A stretch of 64,000 nucleotides of DNA from positions 112,563 to 176,562 of the forward strand of contig JAKCWG010000783.1 in assembly GCA_021464415.1 (NCBI GenBank), read 5' to 3'. The notes under the pieces were generated by a model. It was not told the origin of the DNA. It worked only from the letters and a program-made list of their open reading frames with translations, and searched no databases. A program made the translations under genes and the position numbers. Positions 35,473 to 46,249 of the stretch are shown piece after piece. The stretch comes from Lonicera japonica (lineage: Eukaryota; Streptophyta; Magnoliopsida; Dipsacales; Caprifoliaceae). How positions within the stretch are numbered: the first letter of the stretch is position 1; each line of letters opens with the position of its first letter.

Positions 35473-36373
35473 ATGAAGTGTTACAAGATAAGTTATCTTA
35501 TTGTTCTCATCATCCTCATACTCTCAGTGTTTTTGATTCCATCTGCAACTTCATCTCGATACAGTAAGTGTTTCTATATATACTCCAACTCACTCAAATT
35601 GAAAGGTCACTCTTCTTTTTATTTTCTTTTTTTCGGGGGGCGGGAGTAGGAGATGTCTCAAATTGATACTTTCATTTATTTTATTGGGATATGTCGATGT
35701 ATTTACGTTTTAATTGGAGGACCATTTCCACTTTCACTACCATATATTTAGCATAAACTTTTTACATATATATTGTTTAAAGTGTTAGTAAAAACATATT
35801 TTTAAACTGTGATCTAGATTAGATATGAGCTCAACAGTAAATTAACATACATATAATATATATATACACATATGTATATTATATTATGTATGAATAATTT
35901 TATTTTAATTTTAAGAAAGACAATACTGAATTAACATATGCATGAGATCGGTACTTTTGGATAAATGTAACATGACAAGAAACAATATAAGTCTATAATG
36001 TTCCGAACTAGTTTTTGATTTCCTTTGCCATGCCCCCACTTTTTTGCTATTTATAGTTACACTGAAACTTCTCTCATAAATCTTCTCCAATCGTATTTAA
36101 AATTCAAGATTTTCCTATGAGTACTAGAGTTCGTTAAAGTGGTTGCGCTTTCAAAAAAAGTTTTATTTTAGTACAGATTTTCATATTTTAATTTATTACC
36201 TATGGATTTTGTTCCCCAAAATATTATTGCGTGTCTATATATATAATAACAATTTTGTGCCTTCAATAATTATAGGATTTATAGCTGAATGCACTAGTAA
36301 AGAAATTCAAGGGCGAAGCAGGTGTTCTTCTTGTATTATAGGATGCAAGCCGCCAGGAGGAAGCAAGCCATAA
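35473..36373 (+). CDS. Secreted four-cysteine small peptide (two exons, 62 residues)
   Basis: Exon 1 is 35473-35563 and exon 2 is 36276-36373, joined across a GT-AG intron (CGATACA|GTAAGTG ... ATTATAG|GATTT). The protein starts MKCYKISYLIVL, a signal peptide with a hydrophobic core to about residue 22 and a likely cleavage after SATSS (residue 28). The mature part of about 34 residues has four cysteines spaced C-x10-C-x2-C-x3-C and ends CKPPGGSKP. I do not recognise the family. Size, signal peptide and paired cysteines suggest a secreted signalling or antimicrobial peptide acting in the apoplast; that is inference. Paralogous exon 1 copies at 13825, 15690 and 38835 share the start but are broken, so this is the only intact member here. 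Poly(A)-signal-like AATAAAAA motifs follow at 36390 and 36426. Support for exon 2 is the clean splice and open frame; no transcript was seen. Confidence 0.65.
35564..36275 (+). other. Intron of the secreted-peptide gene
   Basis: The GTAAGTG donor is conserved in the paralogue at 38929, and the acceptor is AATTATAG. Length is 712 bp, phase 1. The last third contains the first of two TTACCTA motifs (36196-36202 and 36374-36380) that bracket exon 2. Confidence 0.65.
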
Positions 36374-36735
36374 TTACCTAGACGATAAAAATAAAAAGGT
36401 CTCTATGAATTTCCAATTTTATGTAATAAAAAGGTCGTCCAAAATACCTTTGAACCTATTTCCATCTTTGAAGCACTATTTAAAGCAAGTTTTGATGACT
36501 TTATTAAGCCTCGACATCGTTGGAATGACAGTAATCAAGAATGAGAATAGTTATTTTCGCTCTAAGAATAAGAAGTCGATTATTTGTATGTAATAAAAAG
36601 GTTGAAAAGACCCTATTATTAAGTATTAGAATTGTGGATGCTTGTGTTTTGGGTTCAGAATGTCAAATAATTAATGTGATTGTAGCAAGTTTATGTCCCC
36701 CTCTACCTTAGTATTTTTTAATACAGTAAAAACCT

Positions 36736-36932
36736 CTGCACAATGCTACTCTACCTCAAGGGCTCTAAGCTTATGTCCAGCCTTGCAGTCGATCAATTCT
36801 GGCATATTCTACACACAATGAGTGTATCCATGTACATATATGTATGGTAACTAGTCCGCGGAGAAATGCTTACTGAATAAGGGTAAATTAAAGTTTGAGA
36901 GCTTAAACTCGATATTAATCTTATCAGACTTA
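36736..36932. other. Intergenic DNA
   Basis: Nothing recognised. Confidence 0.5.
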
Positions 36933-37377
36933 AGAGCAATTTTAATGAAATAATCAAAATTGAATAATAAAAATCACTATTGATTATCCATAAAAATCAC
37001 TATTAACTATACCCATTTAGTGAATTTTTAAAGTTAACAATATAGGCATTCCCAATGGTTATGTTTTCTCAATAATTAAATTTGTAGGGTCCATTATATT
37101 GATTGGACACAAATTAATCAATTTGAAATTTGATTCAAAAATAAAGGAAAGAAAGATTATCTAAATTTGAAAAAAAATTCTTTTTAGCCAATAGAAATAG
37201 TGGGTCCCTTATTTTGGTCAATGAAAAATGTTGTTAACTTTAATTATAAAGTGAATAGATTTGGTTATTGGTTAAAAAGTTGCTAAAATATTATCATGTC
37301 ATTGGGATGGTGTTTTTAGCCAACATTATTAAAATTGATTATAATTATTATTTTGATCATACCATTAGAGATACTCT
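36933..37377. mobile_element. MITE with long terminal inverted repeats
   Basis: The left end AGAGCAATTTTAATG and the inverted right end AGAGTATCTCTAATGG continue as an imperfect repeat of about 45 bp (both then read ..ATCAAAAT). TA flanks both sides (36931-36932 and 37378-37379). It is 445 bp, AT-rich and non-coding. TA duplication suggests a Tc1/mariner-type MITE, but the termini do not match Stowaway, so the family is uncertain. Confidence 0.6.
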
Positions 37378-37379
37378 TA

Positions 37380-38047
37380 TCGAGGCTACTACCAGAAATT
37401 CGGTGGTGGTTGCAACTGGTGGTACTCACTAAGAAAATTTTAAGGAATAGACCACTATAAGTGAAAAATAAGTCTCGAGCTGATTTTCGCTTGTTAAATA
37501 TATATATATCATATCATACAATAAACTATGCCTAATGCCCCTGAACTTGGGGCCCATTTCACTTTGGCCCTTTAACTTTTAAAAGTATAGTTTAATCCCT
37601 CAAATTAATTAGTGTGTGATAACCACTTCGGTTGTTTTGTCCAGTTTAACTGTTAAAATTCATACAATAACTGTTAAAAGTATAGTTTCGCCACATGACC
37701 ACTTTGAAAAATATTTTAGTCCACATTCTTCAGGATTTGAACAATGAAACATCCTAGTTGAGAGTCCTTGAATTGATGTAAGACTATAGTTGTTGAAAAA
37801 GTAAGACCCAACAAATTGAATGGTTCTTTAACTTTGGCCTTTGGGTGGACTTATTTCAGATAAAGATTATAGAAAAAAATTAATAAACAAAATTTGGTCT
37901 ATACATGTACGAAAGCAAAAATAATTAAGTATTGATTTTTTGAAGAAAAATCTAAAGTAAGAGTAACCAAAAAAAGGCAAAAAAAAACGTAATTGATTGT
38001 CGATTAATGGTTTTGAAAACAAAAATAGGTATATATGACAAAAAAAT
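37380..38047. other. Intergenic DNA
   Basis: No gene. Bases 37530-37720 carry repetitive text (CCCCTGAACTTGGGGCCC, AACTGTTAAAA) of the kind found in degraded transposons; no ends were placed. Confidence 0.5.
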
Positions 38048-38171
38048 TGTAACCACCCGGGTTCTTCTCTAAAATAGCTAGTTAAAATTGTAATTTAGGG
38101 TCATTGTTCTCACATATATACTAACAAACTTCCCATTGCACTACCGATGTGGGATATTTTGGGTAATTACA
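38048..38171 (-). mobile_element. Candidate very short LTR (TRIM-like) with snRNA-type promoter
   Basis: The 124-bp segment starts TGTAACCACCC and ends GGGTAATTACA, an inverted repeat with TG...CA ends. On the minus strand ATCCCACATCG (38155-38145) is followed by TATATATG (38119-38112), centre-to-centre about 34 bp. No target duplication was seen, so this is tentative. Confidence 0.4.
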
Positions 38172-38834
38172 AATGTAATTAAATTTACAAAATTTCTTGG
38201 ATAGAAATAAATTATTTTTTTCAAGAAAACACTTAACATTGGTTTTCATTTAATGTTTTCAAAATCCAAAATAAGAAAAGAATACTCAACACCAAAAGAT
38301 ACCAAAAATACAAACTTTTAATATTGATAAAATCCCTTTTGTTTTCAAATATGTAATTAAATGTTGTGTGGTTTTTGGCATATTTTTTTCAATATGGATA
38401 ATTTAGCACTAACTAAGTGGAAGTTGTGGAATAGAGTGCCTCAACTAGTAAAAATGAAAATAAAAAAGGTACGTGGACTAGCTGCCAATAAGACTTTCAA
38501 AGTCTTTATCCTTGCCAATTAATTCTTAAAGAAAAAGGGATTTTGGTAAAAAGTTTTTTTTATTTAACTAAATATAAGATAGTAAATATTTTAAATAGTC
38601 TCACTTTGAATTAGGTAACTTGTTACCTACCTATGTTTAATCTTATTTATTATTTTTGATTTTATGTGATGATAATATTATTGGTTAATTTTAGGAGAAT
38701 TAGTAGAAGAAATGGTTGGTTAATTACTGTCAGTAGTGTATGAAAATAGAAGTTGGTCATGTAGTGGGTAGTTCGGTAGTGCAAGTAGGGTCTATCTAAT
38801 GTTTCTTCAAAATAAAGCAATTTGTTAAAGAAAG

Positions 38835-38928
38835 ATGAAGCTTTACAAGATAAGTAATTATCTTCTTGTCCTTATCATCATCCAACTCTCAGTGCTTTTG
38901 ACCTCATCTGCAACTTCATTAGGATATA
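38835..38928 (+). pseudogene. Secreted-peptide paralogue, exon 1 only
   Basis: Exon 1 reads MKLYKISNYLLV...SATSLGY, 31 codons plus one base, with an intact donor ATA|GTAAGTG at 38929. The signal peptide is well preserved, with synonymous and conservative changes relative to 35473. Exon 2 is missing: at 40708-40714 a single TTACCTA joins text that in unit 1 precedes exon 2 to text that follows it. The copy therefore cannot make the cysteine-rich peptide, unless exon 1 is spliced elsewhere. Confidence 0.7.
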
Positions 38929-39420
38929 GTAAGTGTTTTCAAGGATTTGGCTCTTCTCTGTTACTCTTTCGATCCAATTTTATTAAATGGGCTTTAGTTT
39001 GAGGCTCAAATAGACAATTTATTTCATAAAACAGATGGAAATAATATCTAAAATTATTAGACCATCTACACATAATTTTATCAAAAAATTCAAACCTAAA
39101 GCAGGCGTAATCAAAAAAATTATATATACATAAATTTTCGACAATTAAAATTTTAGATTATCATATCAGAGCACTAATGAAATGAGTCTTCTAATAAAAT
39201 TTTATGGAGCTTGTCAAAGTAGTTGTGTTTTCACTTAATGTTAAAGCCGTAAATTTTGATAACTTATTTTTCGAATATTTATAGAGGCAATTAGGTATAA
39301 GGGCTCATTATAATAATAATATAATTATAAAGGACATTTAAAAATTAGTTGTGTAAATTAAGGACACTATACAAAAAAGACACTAATACCCCTTCCTTAT
39401 AATATCGTCTCATTATAACA

Positions 39421-39923
39421 CCAACAGCAACCAGAAGGTGCTAAATGCATTTAGCACCCTCTGCACAGCAACCAGAGGGTGCTAAATGAATTTAGCACTA
39501 CAACCAAAAGGTACCAGAAGGTGCTAAATGCATTTAGCACCCTCTGGACAGCAACCAGAAGGTGCTAAATGCGTTTAGCACCCCCTGGACAGCAACCAGA
39601 GGGTGTTAAATGCGTTTAGCACCACAACCAGAAGGTGCTAAATGCGTTTAGCACCCGCTGGACAGCAACCAGAGGGTGCTAAATGCATTTAGCACCCCCT
39701 GGACAGCAACCAGAGGGTGCTAAATGTATTTAGCACCACAACCAGAAGGTGCTAAATGCATTTAGCACCCTCTGGACAGTAACCAAAGGGTGCTATATGC
39801 ATTTAGCACCATCTAGACAACAACCAGAAGGTGCTAAATGCATTTAGCACCTTCTGAACAACAACCATAAGATAACACCACTTGAACAACAAATCAGAAG
39901 GTGCTAAAATAATTTTAGCACCA
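39421..39923. repeat. Tandem array of twelve palindromic hairpin units
   Basis: The core is GGTGCTAAATGC joined to its own reverse complement, a 22-bp perfect palindrome in the best units (34 bp when the flanking CCAGAG...CTCTGG also pairs). Cores lie near 39437, 39480, 39520, 39561, 39602, 39636, 39677, 39718, 39749, 39790, 39831 and 39901, spaced mostly 41 bp, sometimes 31-34. Central bases vary (GCAT, GCGT, TGAA, GTAT) while the arms stay complementary. Confidence 0.95.
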
Positions 39924-40225
39924 TTACAAAATAGAGAACAATAAAATTGAAGAGATCAACATCCACTCAATTTATTTATATGTATATAGATATAGATTGA
40001 CGTAAGGTTCGTAAAAAAATAAAAAAAAAAGAGTTACAATCATATTTTTTTTCAAATCCCGCTGGGCTGTCAAAATTGATCCATTTCGATAGCAAAACGA
40101 CTTCTGATCGTCTTAATTTTTGGCACCAAAATAGTAACTTTGTCTTCCGAACAACATATCCAAAAATCAGCCAAATCCAACGGTTCGATCAAAAGTTATA
40201 TATGTTTTACGATTGCAGATCTAGA

Positions 40226-40366
40226 AAAAAAAAGAAGAAGAAAAAGAAGAAGAAGAAGAAGAAGATGATGATGATGACGATGATGATGAGAACGATGATC
40301 CTCTCGGAGATACGATCGGAGAGTAAGGTGGTGGTGGTGGTGGTGGTAGTGGTGGTGGTGGTGAGA
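40226..40366. repeat. Triplet microsatellites AAG, GAT and GGT
   Basis: Successive runs of AAG (to 40263), GATGAT (to 40290) and GGT (40329-40364) inside the MULE. They explain the Lys-Met-Val rich plus-strand ORF, which is not a gene. Confidence 0.9.
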
Positions 40367-40938
40367 CAACTTCTCTTTTCTCTTGTTTTTTATTTTCTCT
40401 CTCTAAACTATGTGTGTGTAAGATAAAATAATATGTCTTTTGTATAATTAGAATAAATGATATAGTAGGTTAGTTTTGTCCATCAACATTTATCATTTTC
40501 CTTAAAATAAATTAATATTATGAAAAGTGTCCTTATTGTAAAACCAAATTATGAAATTAGTACTATTTCCCTTTATTAAACATGAATCCGTCCTTAGAGT
40601 TATAACACATTACGGAGCGAGACCTTATAACCCATTATCTCATATTTATAACATGGACAAAAGATTTATTTGACTACACATTTTCAAATTTTAAATATTT
40701 TAATTTATTACCTAGAAGAGGACCCATTGTGTCTATGAATTTCAATGTATATGCAATAAAAGTGCAAAGTGGACTGCCCAATATTTTTTTTCCAATCAAT
40801 GCTTCTTTCTTTTTTTGAGACGATTTTATTAATCCTCAATTGAAGGATAATAATTAAGAAAGATAAAAGTTATTTTATTCCTAGTAATAAGAATTCGAAC
40901 ATTTGTATGCAATAAAAAGTCGAAAATACCCTATTAAT

Positions 40939-41114
40939 TATTAGAATATATGTATAAATATGGTATAGTTGACTACCACTATGATTCCTAGAATCATTGA
41001 ATATTTTTTCCTTCCATGTATAGCTTATTCAATCCCTATTTAAGGGACCTTTGTATTCATTCATAGATATAACAATATAATTCATTCTCTCTTCTCTCTC
41101 TCTATTCGTCAACA
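40939..41114 (+). repeat. 5' LTR of the copia element
   Basis: 176 bp from TATTAGAATATATG to TTCGTCAACA. Contains CTATTTAAGGGACC, a likely TATA region, near 41037. Both LTRs begin TA rather than TG. Confidence 0.9.
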
Positions 41115-41126
41115 TGGTATCAGAGG
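41115..41126 (+). other. Copia primer-binding site
   Basis: TGGTATCAGAGG follows the LTR end directly; it matches the initiator-methionine tRNA complement except for the last base. Confidence 0.9.
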
Positions 41127-41434
41127 AAACCACGATCCATTACAAGCCCTAGCCATCACCACGCAGCCACCAATACCACCTTCCATCAAAAACCCACCTC
41201 CCGCAGCCACTATTTTCTAACAAAAAACCTAGTTCCACCAAAACACACACAACCATAATTTTTTAACACCTTCGTACAACCTATACCGACACCTAATCAC
41301 GATAAATCATAAACCATAATCTTCGTCTCAAGGAGACGATTACAAATGGGTTCAAATCAGATCAATATACGTCCACACGTGCCCTCAAGCGCCTATAGAC
41401 CGAAACTGCCCACAGCCACGCTTCGTCCACGCGC

Positions 41435-41620
41435 CGCCACTGAGGTGTCAACTGCCACATCAGCCCTAGCGCCACGTCACTGCCAAGTCACTACCACGTC
41501 AGTCATATAGCCACGTTAGCCACCAAGTCAGCTACCACGTCAACCATAAAGCCACGTCAGCTGCCACGTCAGCTTTGACCGTTGACTTTGATCGTTGACC
41601 GTTGACCATTGACTGACAAA
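41435..41620 (+). promoter_or_regulatory. Cluster of ACGTCA and W-box-like motifs in the copia leader
   Basis: Five ACGTCA motifs (bZIP-type TGACGT complement) with degenerate relatives occur in a tandem-like GCCACGTCAGC context at 41471-41570. Five TTGAC(C/T) W-box cores follow within 41574-41618. This lies downstream of the LTR promoter, where gag would normally begin. Confidence 0.5.
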
Positions 41621-41879
41621 ATCCCTAAACCAGACTGGTTTTTTTCATTTTTCAACAGCCCAGTTCACCTTTTTCTTGACCGGTTCTTAACTAGATCAGA
41701 CCAATTCTTGGCTTTTTTCGACGTCCTGAACACAACCACACTCTTAGAATTTCCAGATTCAATCTCGATCATTGCGTACTACACTCTCACATGGCTTTTA
41801 ACCCCACGATCATGACCGGATCATCAACCAGATACCCCTCCAATTGGCGAAAGTCAGATAAACGATCATGATCTAGTAA

Positions 41880-41990
41880 TCGACTGAATGACTCAATATT
41901 CCACATTCCAATACCAGCCATGCTCCATCTGTGGACTCACGGGACACTCGAAAAAGGGTTGCTATGAAATCATGGAATATCCGAATTTGT
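41880..41990 (+). pseudogene. Copia gag remnant (zinc knuckle)
   Basis: The frame CSICGLTGHSKKGC fits a C-x2-C-x4-H-x4-C knuckle, which packages element RNA in active copies. It is followed by a stop near 41990. The UBN2-like body of gag is not recognisable between 41127 and 41880, so gag has been mostly deleted or is too decayed. Confidence 0.7.
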
Positions 41991-42106
41991 AAAAGGATTC
42001 TCGCAATCGCATAACATGTCAGACCACAGCAGGTGGTAACATACAGGCCTCAGGCTTACTCACCACCACAGGTACATCAGGTACGACTTTACATTCTGTC
42101 TCTGTT

Positions 42107-42313
42107 TTGAATAATACATGGATAATTGATTATGGTGCGACTGATCATATGACATCTAATTCAAAAATAGTTACTCCGTTAACCCCATCATCTCAGACCT
42201 TTGTGTCCACAGCCAATGGTGCCCTAGTCCCTGTAGTGGGAAAAAGGATCAATCAATCTATCCAACACACTAAACCTAACCTCCGTCTTAGTAGTACCAT
42301 CCTTAGATTATAA
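42107..42313 (+). pseudogene. Copia protease remnant
   Basis: TWIIDYGATDHMT is the aspartic protease site; the usual Asp-Ser-Gly is Asp-Tyr-Gly here. The frame closes after about 68 codons, short of the full domain. Confidence 0.7.
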
Positions 42314-42504
42314 TCTATTATCTATTTTTCAAATAACTAATGCCCTACACTGTGTTGTCATCTTTTGGCCTTCTCATTGTGTTTTTAAGGATATTCAGAC
42401 GAAGAAGACAATTGGATATGGTGTTAGGCGCGAAAAATTATACTATCTGGACCTGGAGTTCAAAAGCACAGATCGTTTGCACAAAGCCTTGAACACTAGT
42501 ACGT

Positions 42505-43400
42505 TTGAAAAAAATTACAGATGAACTTTGGTTATGGCACCGTTGGTTAGGACACGCATCGTTTGGCTACTTAAAGAAATTGTTTTCCCGTTTAGTTCAT
42601 AAAGTTAAATCTTTTGGTTTTCACTGTGAGATTTGTAAACTGGCTAAAAGTCATCGTACTTCCTTTAAACCTTCAGTGATTAGGAGTTCAATTCCATTTA
42701 TGATTATTCATTCTGATATGTGGGGACTGTCTCATATTTCTTCCTTAGGTGGCATACGATGTTTTATCATGTTTATTGATGATTTCACTCGAATGACGTG
42801 GGTTTGTCCCATGAAATCCAAAGGAGAAGTTAGTGGTTTGTTTCAGAGATTTCATAAACAGATCAGTACACAATATAATGCTACTATTCAAGTTTTCTGA
42901 AGTGATAATGGCGGGGAATATATGAGTACTGAGTTACAAACATACTTCAAACTTCATGGGATCATTCATCAGACTACATGTCCTTATACTCCTCAATAGA
43001 ATAGGGTTGCCGAACGAAAAAATCGTCATTTGTTAGAAATAGTTCGGGCATCATTGATCGGCGCAAACGCACCAACCTTGTATTGAGGTGAAGCACTCTC
43101 ATTAGCTGTCTATTTAGTAAACCGCATCCCCTCAGCCGTACTTGATTTTCAGACACCTTTTGAAGTCTTAGCTAAGTTTGTCACAGCTCCTACCGTGTCA
43201 AATCTTCTTCCCCGTGTGTTTAGATGTGTTACATTTGTCCACTTACCAAAGGAGCAACGGATCAAGCTTGAACCGCTTGCTCTCAAATACATCTTTATAT
43301 AGTATGCATCTTCTCAGAAGGGTTACAGATGTTATCATTCTCCCACACATAAAATGTATATCACTATGGATGTGACATTTCATAAAGAAAACTATGTACT
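42505..43400 (+). pseudogene. Copia integrase remnant
   Basis: The pre-integrase zinc-binding region (WHRWLGHAS...CEICKLAKSH) leads into the catalytic core with HSDMWG (first Asp), then after a TGA (42898-42900) SDNGGEY (second Asp) and a degraded E-x-K-N-R-H region. Stops occur also at about 43001 (TAG), 43085 (TGA) and 43300 (TAG). The chromosome-insertion function is lost. Confidence 0.85.
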
Positions 43401-44069
43401 TTCACCGACCTAAACTTCAGGGGGAGAATTATAAAGAAGTTGAGTTATTTGGAAATATCAATGAGGAAGAGATAAGCTCAATAAAGGTGGTTCCAACGTT
43501 GACTTCGAATTCACCACCAGCAACAGAGACATCCGAAATCATGTCATCCCCTGATATGGTAACAGCAGAAATCTTGGCAAATGAAGTTGTGCCGTCTCCG
43601 TCTCCGTCACCACCTGACTCAAATAACCAATCCTCCACTTCAAATATCCCTGAAACTGAGGTCTCCCAGGTATCATCTTCTTCTATTCCTATTAAAAAGC
43701 TTCCTAACCGAGCAAATAGAGGTGTACCTAAACTCACGTATGACCCAGATTTTACCAGTAAAGCCAAATATCCTATAAGTAATTATGTGTCTTATGATCG
43801 GTTAACTGCATCTAACAAATCTTTTATGAATCAATTATCTTTTGTATCTATTCCTAACAGTGTGCAGGAAGCCTTATGTGATTCTAGGTGGAAATTAGCA
43901 ATGGATGAGGAGATGAAATCCTTTGTTGAAAAATGACACAAGGGAATTGGCCGAATTACCAGCAGGAAAGAAGAAGGTGGGTTGCAAGTGGGTGTACACT
44001 GTGAAATTTAAAGCAAATGGAATAATCGAAAGATTCAAAGCGAGACTGGTTGCGAAAGGCTACACACAG

Positions 44070-45719
44070 TGACGCCGCCAAAATAGCGCGTTGTGTTATA
44101 GCCCAAGTGCAGGCACGTCAAGTTGTAATATAGTCTCGGAAGTCCGAGTGTCGAACCACAGGGATAAGTGAAAAGGAATGGAACGGATTACGGATTTTAC
44201 GGTGTTCAGATTTTGTGTGAGTTGGATTTGTTGTAGAACAACGTAAATGTAAAATAGTTGTGAAAATTAATAAGAAAGCACTAAGGTAGGTGGAGGTTAG
44301 TTACGATTTAAGAGACGGTGATCACTAGCTCATACAAAGGTTTCAACACAAGGTTTCTCGAGATATGGAGAATGTTGGTGTATCTCTCAATAGCAAAGGG
44401 TGCGACGCTAGGCGACTCATTCCCGGATTGAAGCTATATCAAGAAAGAGACAAACGACATTCCACCAAAGACGAGGTTATCATTCCTACCTCTTAGCTAC
44501 GGGTGTTAAGCAAGGCAACCCATTCCCGATGAAGCTAATCCGAGATAGATATGACAAACTCATCATAAAAAGATTTAACATAAAGCGAGTGTATGATATC
44601 TCATGATTTAAAGAATGAAAATTAGAAAGTGAATCCTAACAATGAAACGGAATGAGGTTTATGGGATAAATTTGTCATCTCATCATTTATCTCTCATGGT
44701 AGAAAATAAAGAGTCTAAGTATCACATAAAGTGTAAGAAGCACTCAATATATCAATAAATGAATCAAAGATAAGCTAACAAATTTATAATCCATCTATGG
44801 AGTTTTATGAACTATTTATAATTCCTACAATAAGGTCAAAAACTCCATGAATGAGGGAAAAAGACTACAAGCCTTCTAGAACCATATAAATATGTTGTAT
44901 GATTATTAACAACCAATAACTAAATATACAAGGCATATAAAGTCTTAACTTATCATGAAAATACCTAGAAAGCTTGAAAGAATGGATGATATAATGAAGA
45001 AGAAGAAGATTCATAAATATTTATCAAACTTTAAATATGGATTGAGCCATTAATCACCAAAAATCATATCGCAATCAACCTCCGTAACCTTAGTAAGAGA
45101 CTACTCCATAATAGATGCAAAAACAAATATTATAGAAGAAGAAATCATTCTTACAAATCAAAACACTTAAAAGGAAAAATGAAGAACAATACAACTTAGC
45201 TCTTCTTTCTCTCTAGAACTTCCAAGTGTGTCCCTTAGATAATGATCTATATCCACTCCTTTAGACTAAAAACAATAGCTAAAGGAGTACCAAAAACTAA
45301 TAAAATAAACAAAAAGAAATATCTAGGAACCAAAACCCCCGAAATAAGGCTAAAAGCAGGAGTTGGTGAATGTCCCCGCCAGGCCATGATCGATCATGGA
45401 GTCCTCTGCTCTGAAGGCCAATTTGCACCATGATCGATCATGGGATACCCATGATCGATCATGCTTCTGGGAAATTCCTCAAATCAGCATTTTGCGAGCT
45501 TTTGACTAGCGCTTGCTCAATTATTCGAACGCCATTGCATCCTATGCCTATAAACACATAGAAACACAACACAAGCACACCTAGCGGGACGATGTTAGAT
45601 ACAAAACTCGCTAAGACACTAATCTTGAGATAAGAGGATAATTAGGCAGAATTAAAGCAACAAACGCGTCAAGCGACTCCGGGAAAGAGCTTATGCATGA
45701 CAATATTATGCGTTTATCA
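44070..45719 (-). mobile_element. Athila-type solo LTR (copy 2) inside copia RT
   Basis: TGACGCCGCC...GCGTTTATCA, 1,650 bp, flanked by the perfect duplication CACAG (44065-44069 and 45720-45724). It is highly similar along its length to 24833-26521 and 59540-61247. No internal domain remains, as expected after LTR-LTR recombination. Confidence 0.95.
45384..45463. repeat. Palindrome cluster in Athila-type LTR copy 2
   Basis: Three copies of CATGATCGATCATG at the position equivalent to 26167-26266. Confidence 0.9.
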
Positions 45720-46249
45720 CACAGACACATGAGATTGATTATCTAGAGACATTTGCGCCCGTAGCAAAGATCAATATGGTACGAGTGTTACTCTTATTAG
45801 CTGCAAACTTAGACTGGCCTCTATAACAGTTGGATGTGAAAAATGCCTTCTTACATGGGGATTTAAAGGAGGAGGTATATATGGAGTTCCCACCTGGATA
45901 TAAGATCCCAGTTGAGCATACAAATAAAGTCTACAAGTTGAAAAAATCTTTGTATGGGCTAAAAAAATCCCCTAGAGCCTGGTTTGGGAGATTCGCGAGA
46001 TCGATACAAAAGTTTGGGTACAGCCAGAGTAATTCTGATCATATTTTGTTTTTGAAGAAGAGTCATGGAAAAATTACGGCTCTTATTGTCTATGTAGATG
46101 ACATGGTGCTCACAGGAAACGACCCTCAAGAACAACAAGCATTGAAGAAGGTCTTATCTCAGGAGTTTGAGATGAAAGACCTTGGGAGCTTGAAGTATTT
46201 TCTGGGGATCGAGGTGTCTAGATCATCATAAGGCATCTTCCTATCTTAG

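Larger units (their letters stand above)
33300..36735 (+). repeat. Tandem duplication, unit 1
   Basis: Unit 1 aligns with unit 2 (38205-40938 plus 47235-47360). Shared text includes AATACTCAACACC, TTTAGCACTAA, GGCTTTCAAAGT or its variant, the peptide exon 1, TTTTAATTTATTACCTA, TCTATGAATTTC and AAGAATTGTGGA. Unit 1 contains the complete peptide gene. A degenerate Harbinger-like MITE (about 34750-34870, CTCGAATCAAACAAGC) lies upstream of the gene and has no counterpart in unit 2. Confidence 0.8.
39284..40641. mobile_element. Non-autonomous Mutator-like element (MULE)
   Basis: Perfect 9-bp duplication ATATTTATA flanks it (39275-39283 and 40642-40650). The termini GAGGCAATTAGGTATAAGGG and inverted GAGATAATGGGTTATAAGGT are related and the similarity continues inward (..TTATAA..AAGGAC). 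A 9-bp duplication with such ends is the Mutator hallmark. No transposase is present. The interior has a twelve-unit palindrome array (39421-39923), a stretch ending TTATATATGTTTTACG that may be captured sequence, and AAG/GAT/GGT triplet runs. It sits in the intron of the peptide paralogue. Confidence 0.75.
38205..40938 (+). repeat. Tandem duplication, unit 2 (left part)
   Basis: Homologous to unit 1 (33300-36735). The unit continues beyond the copia insertion at 47235-47360 (ATAAGAATTGTGGACTT..., GTCCCTCACTACC versus GTCCCCCTCTACC). It carries exon 1 of the peptide gene, a MULE in the intron, and the 3' untranslated text without exon 2. Confidence 0.8.
43394..46240 (+). pseudogene. Copia reverse transcriptase remnant, split by the solo LTR
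   Basis: A Ser/Pro-rich linker (43400-43850) leads into the RT start (VQEALCDSRWKLAMDEEM, 43864-43920). A frameshift lies at about 43934. The RT is broken at 44069 by the solo LTR and resumes at 45725. The right part has QLDVKNAFLHGDL, then KKSLYGLKKSPRAWF and the catalytic YVDDM at 46091-46105. A TAA/TAG lies at about 45823 and another at 46231. The enzyme cannot be made. Confidence 0.85.

Noticed and set aside
39421..39923. CRISPR-like array
   Set aside because: The repeats are palindromic, the intervening sequence is itself repeated rather than unique, spacing is irregular, and the context is a plant MULE.
40076..40426. 116-residue ORF rich in Lys, Met and Val
   Set aside because: It reads through AAG, GAT and GGT triplet runs inside the MULE, with no recognisable domain.
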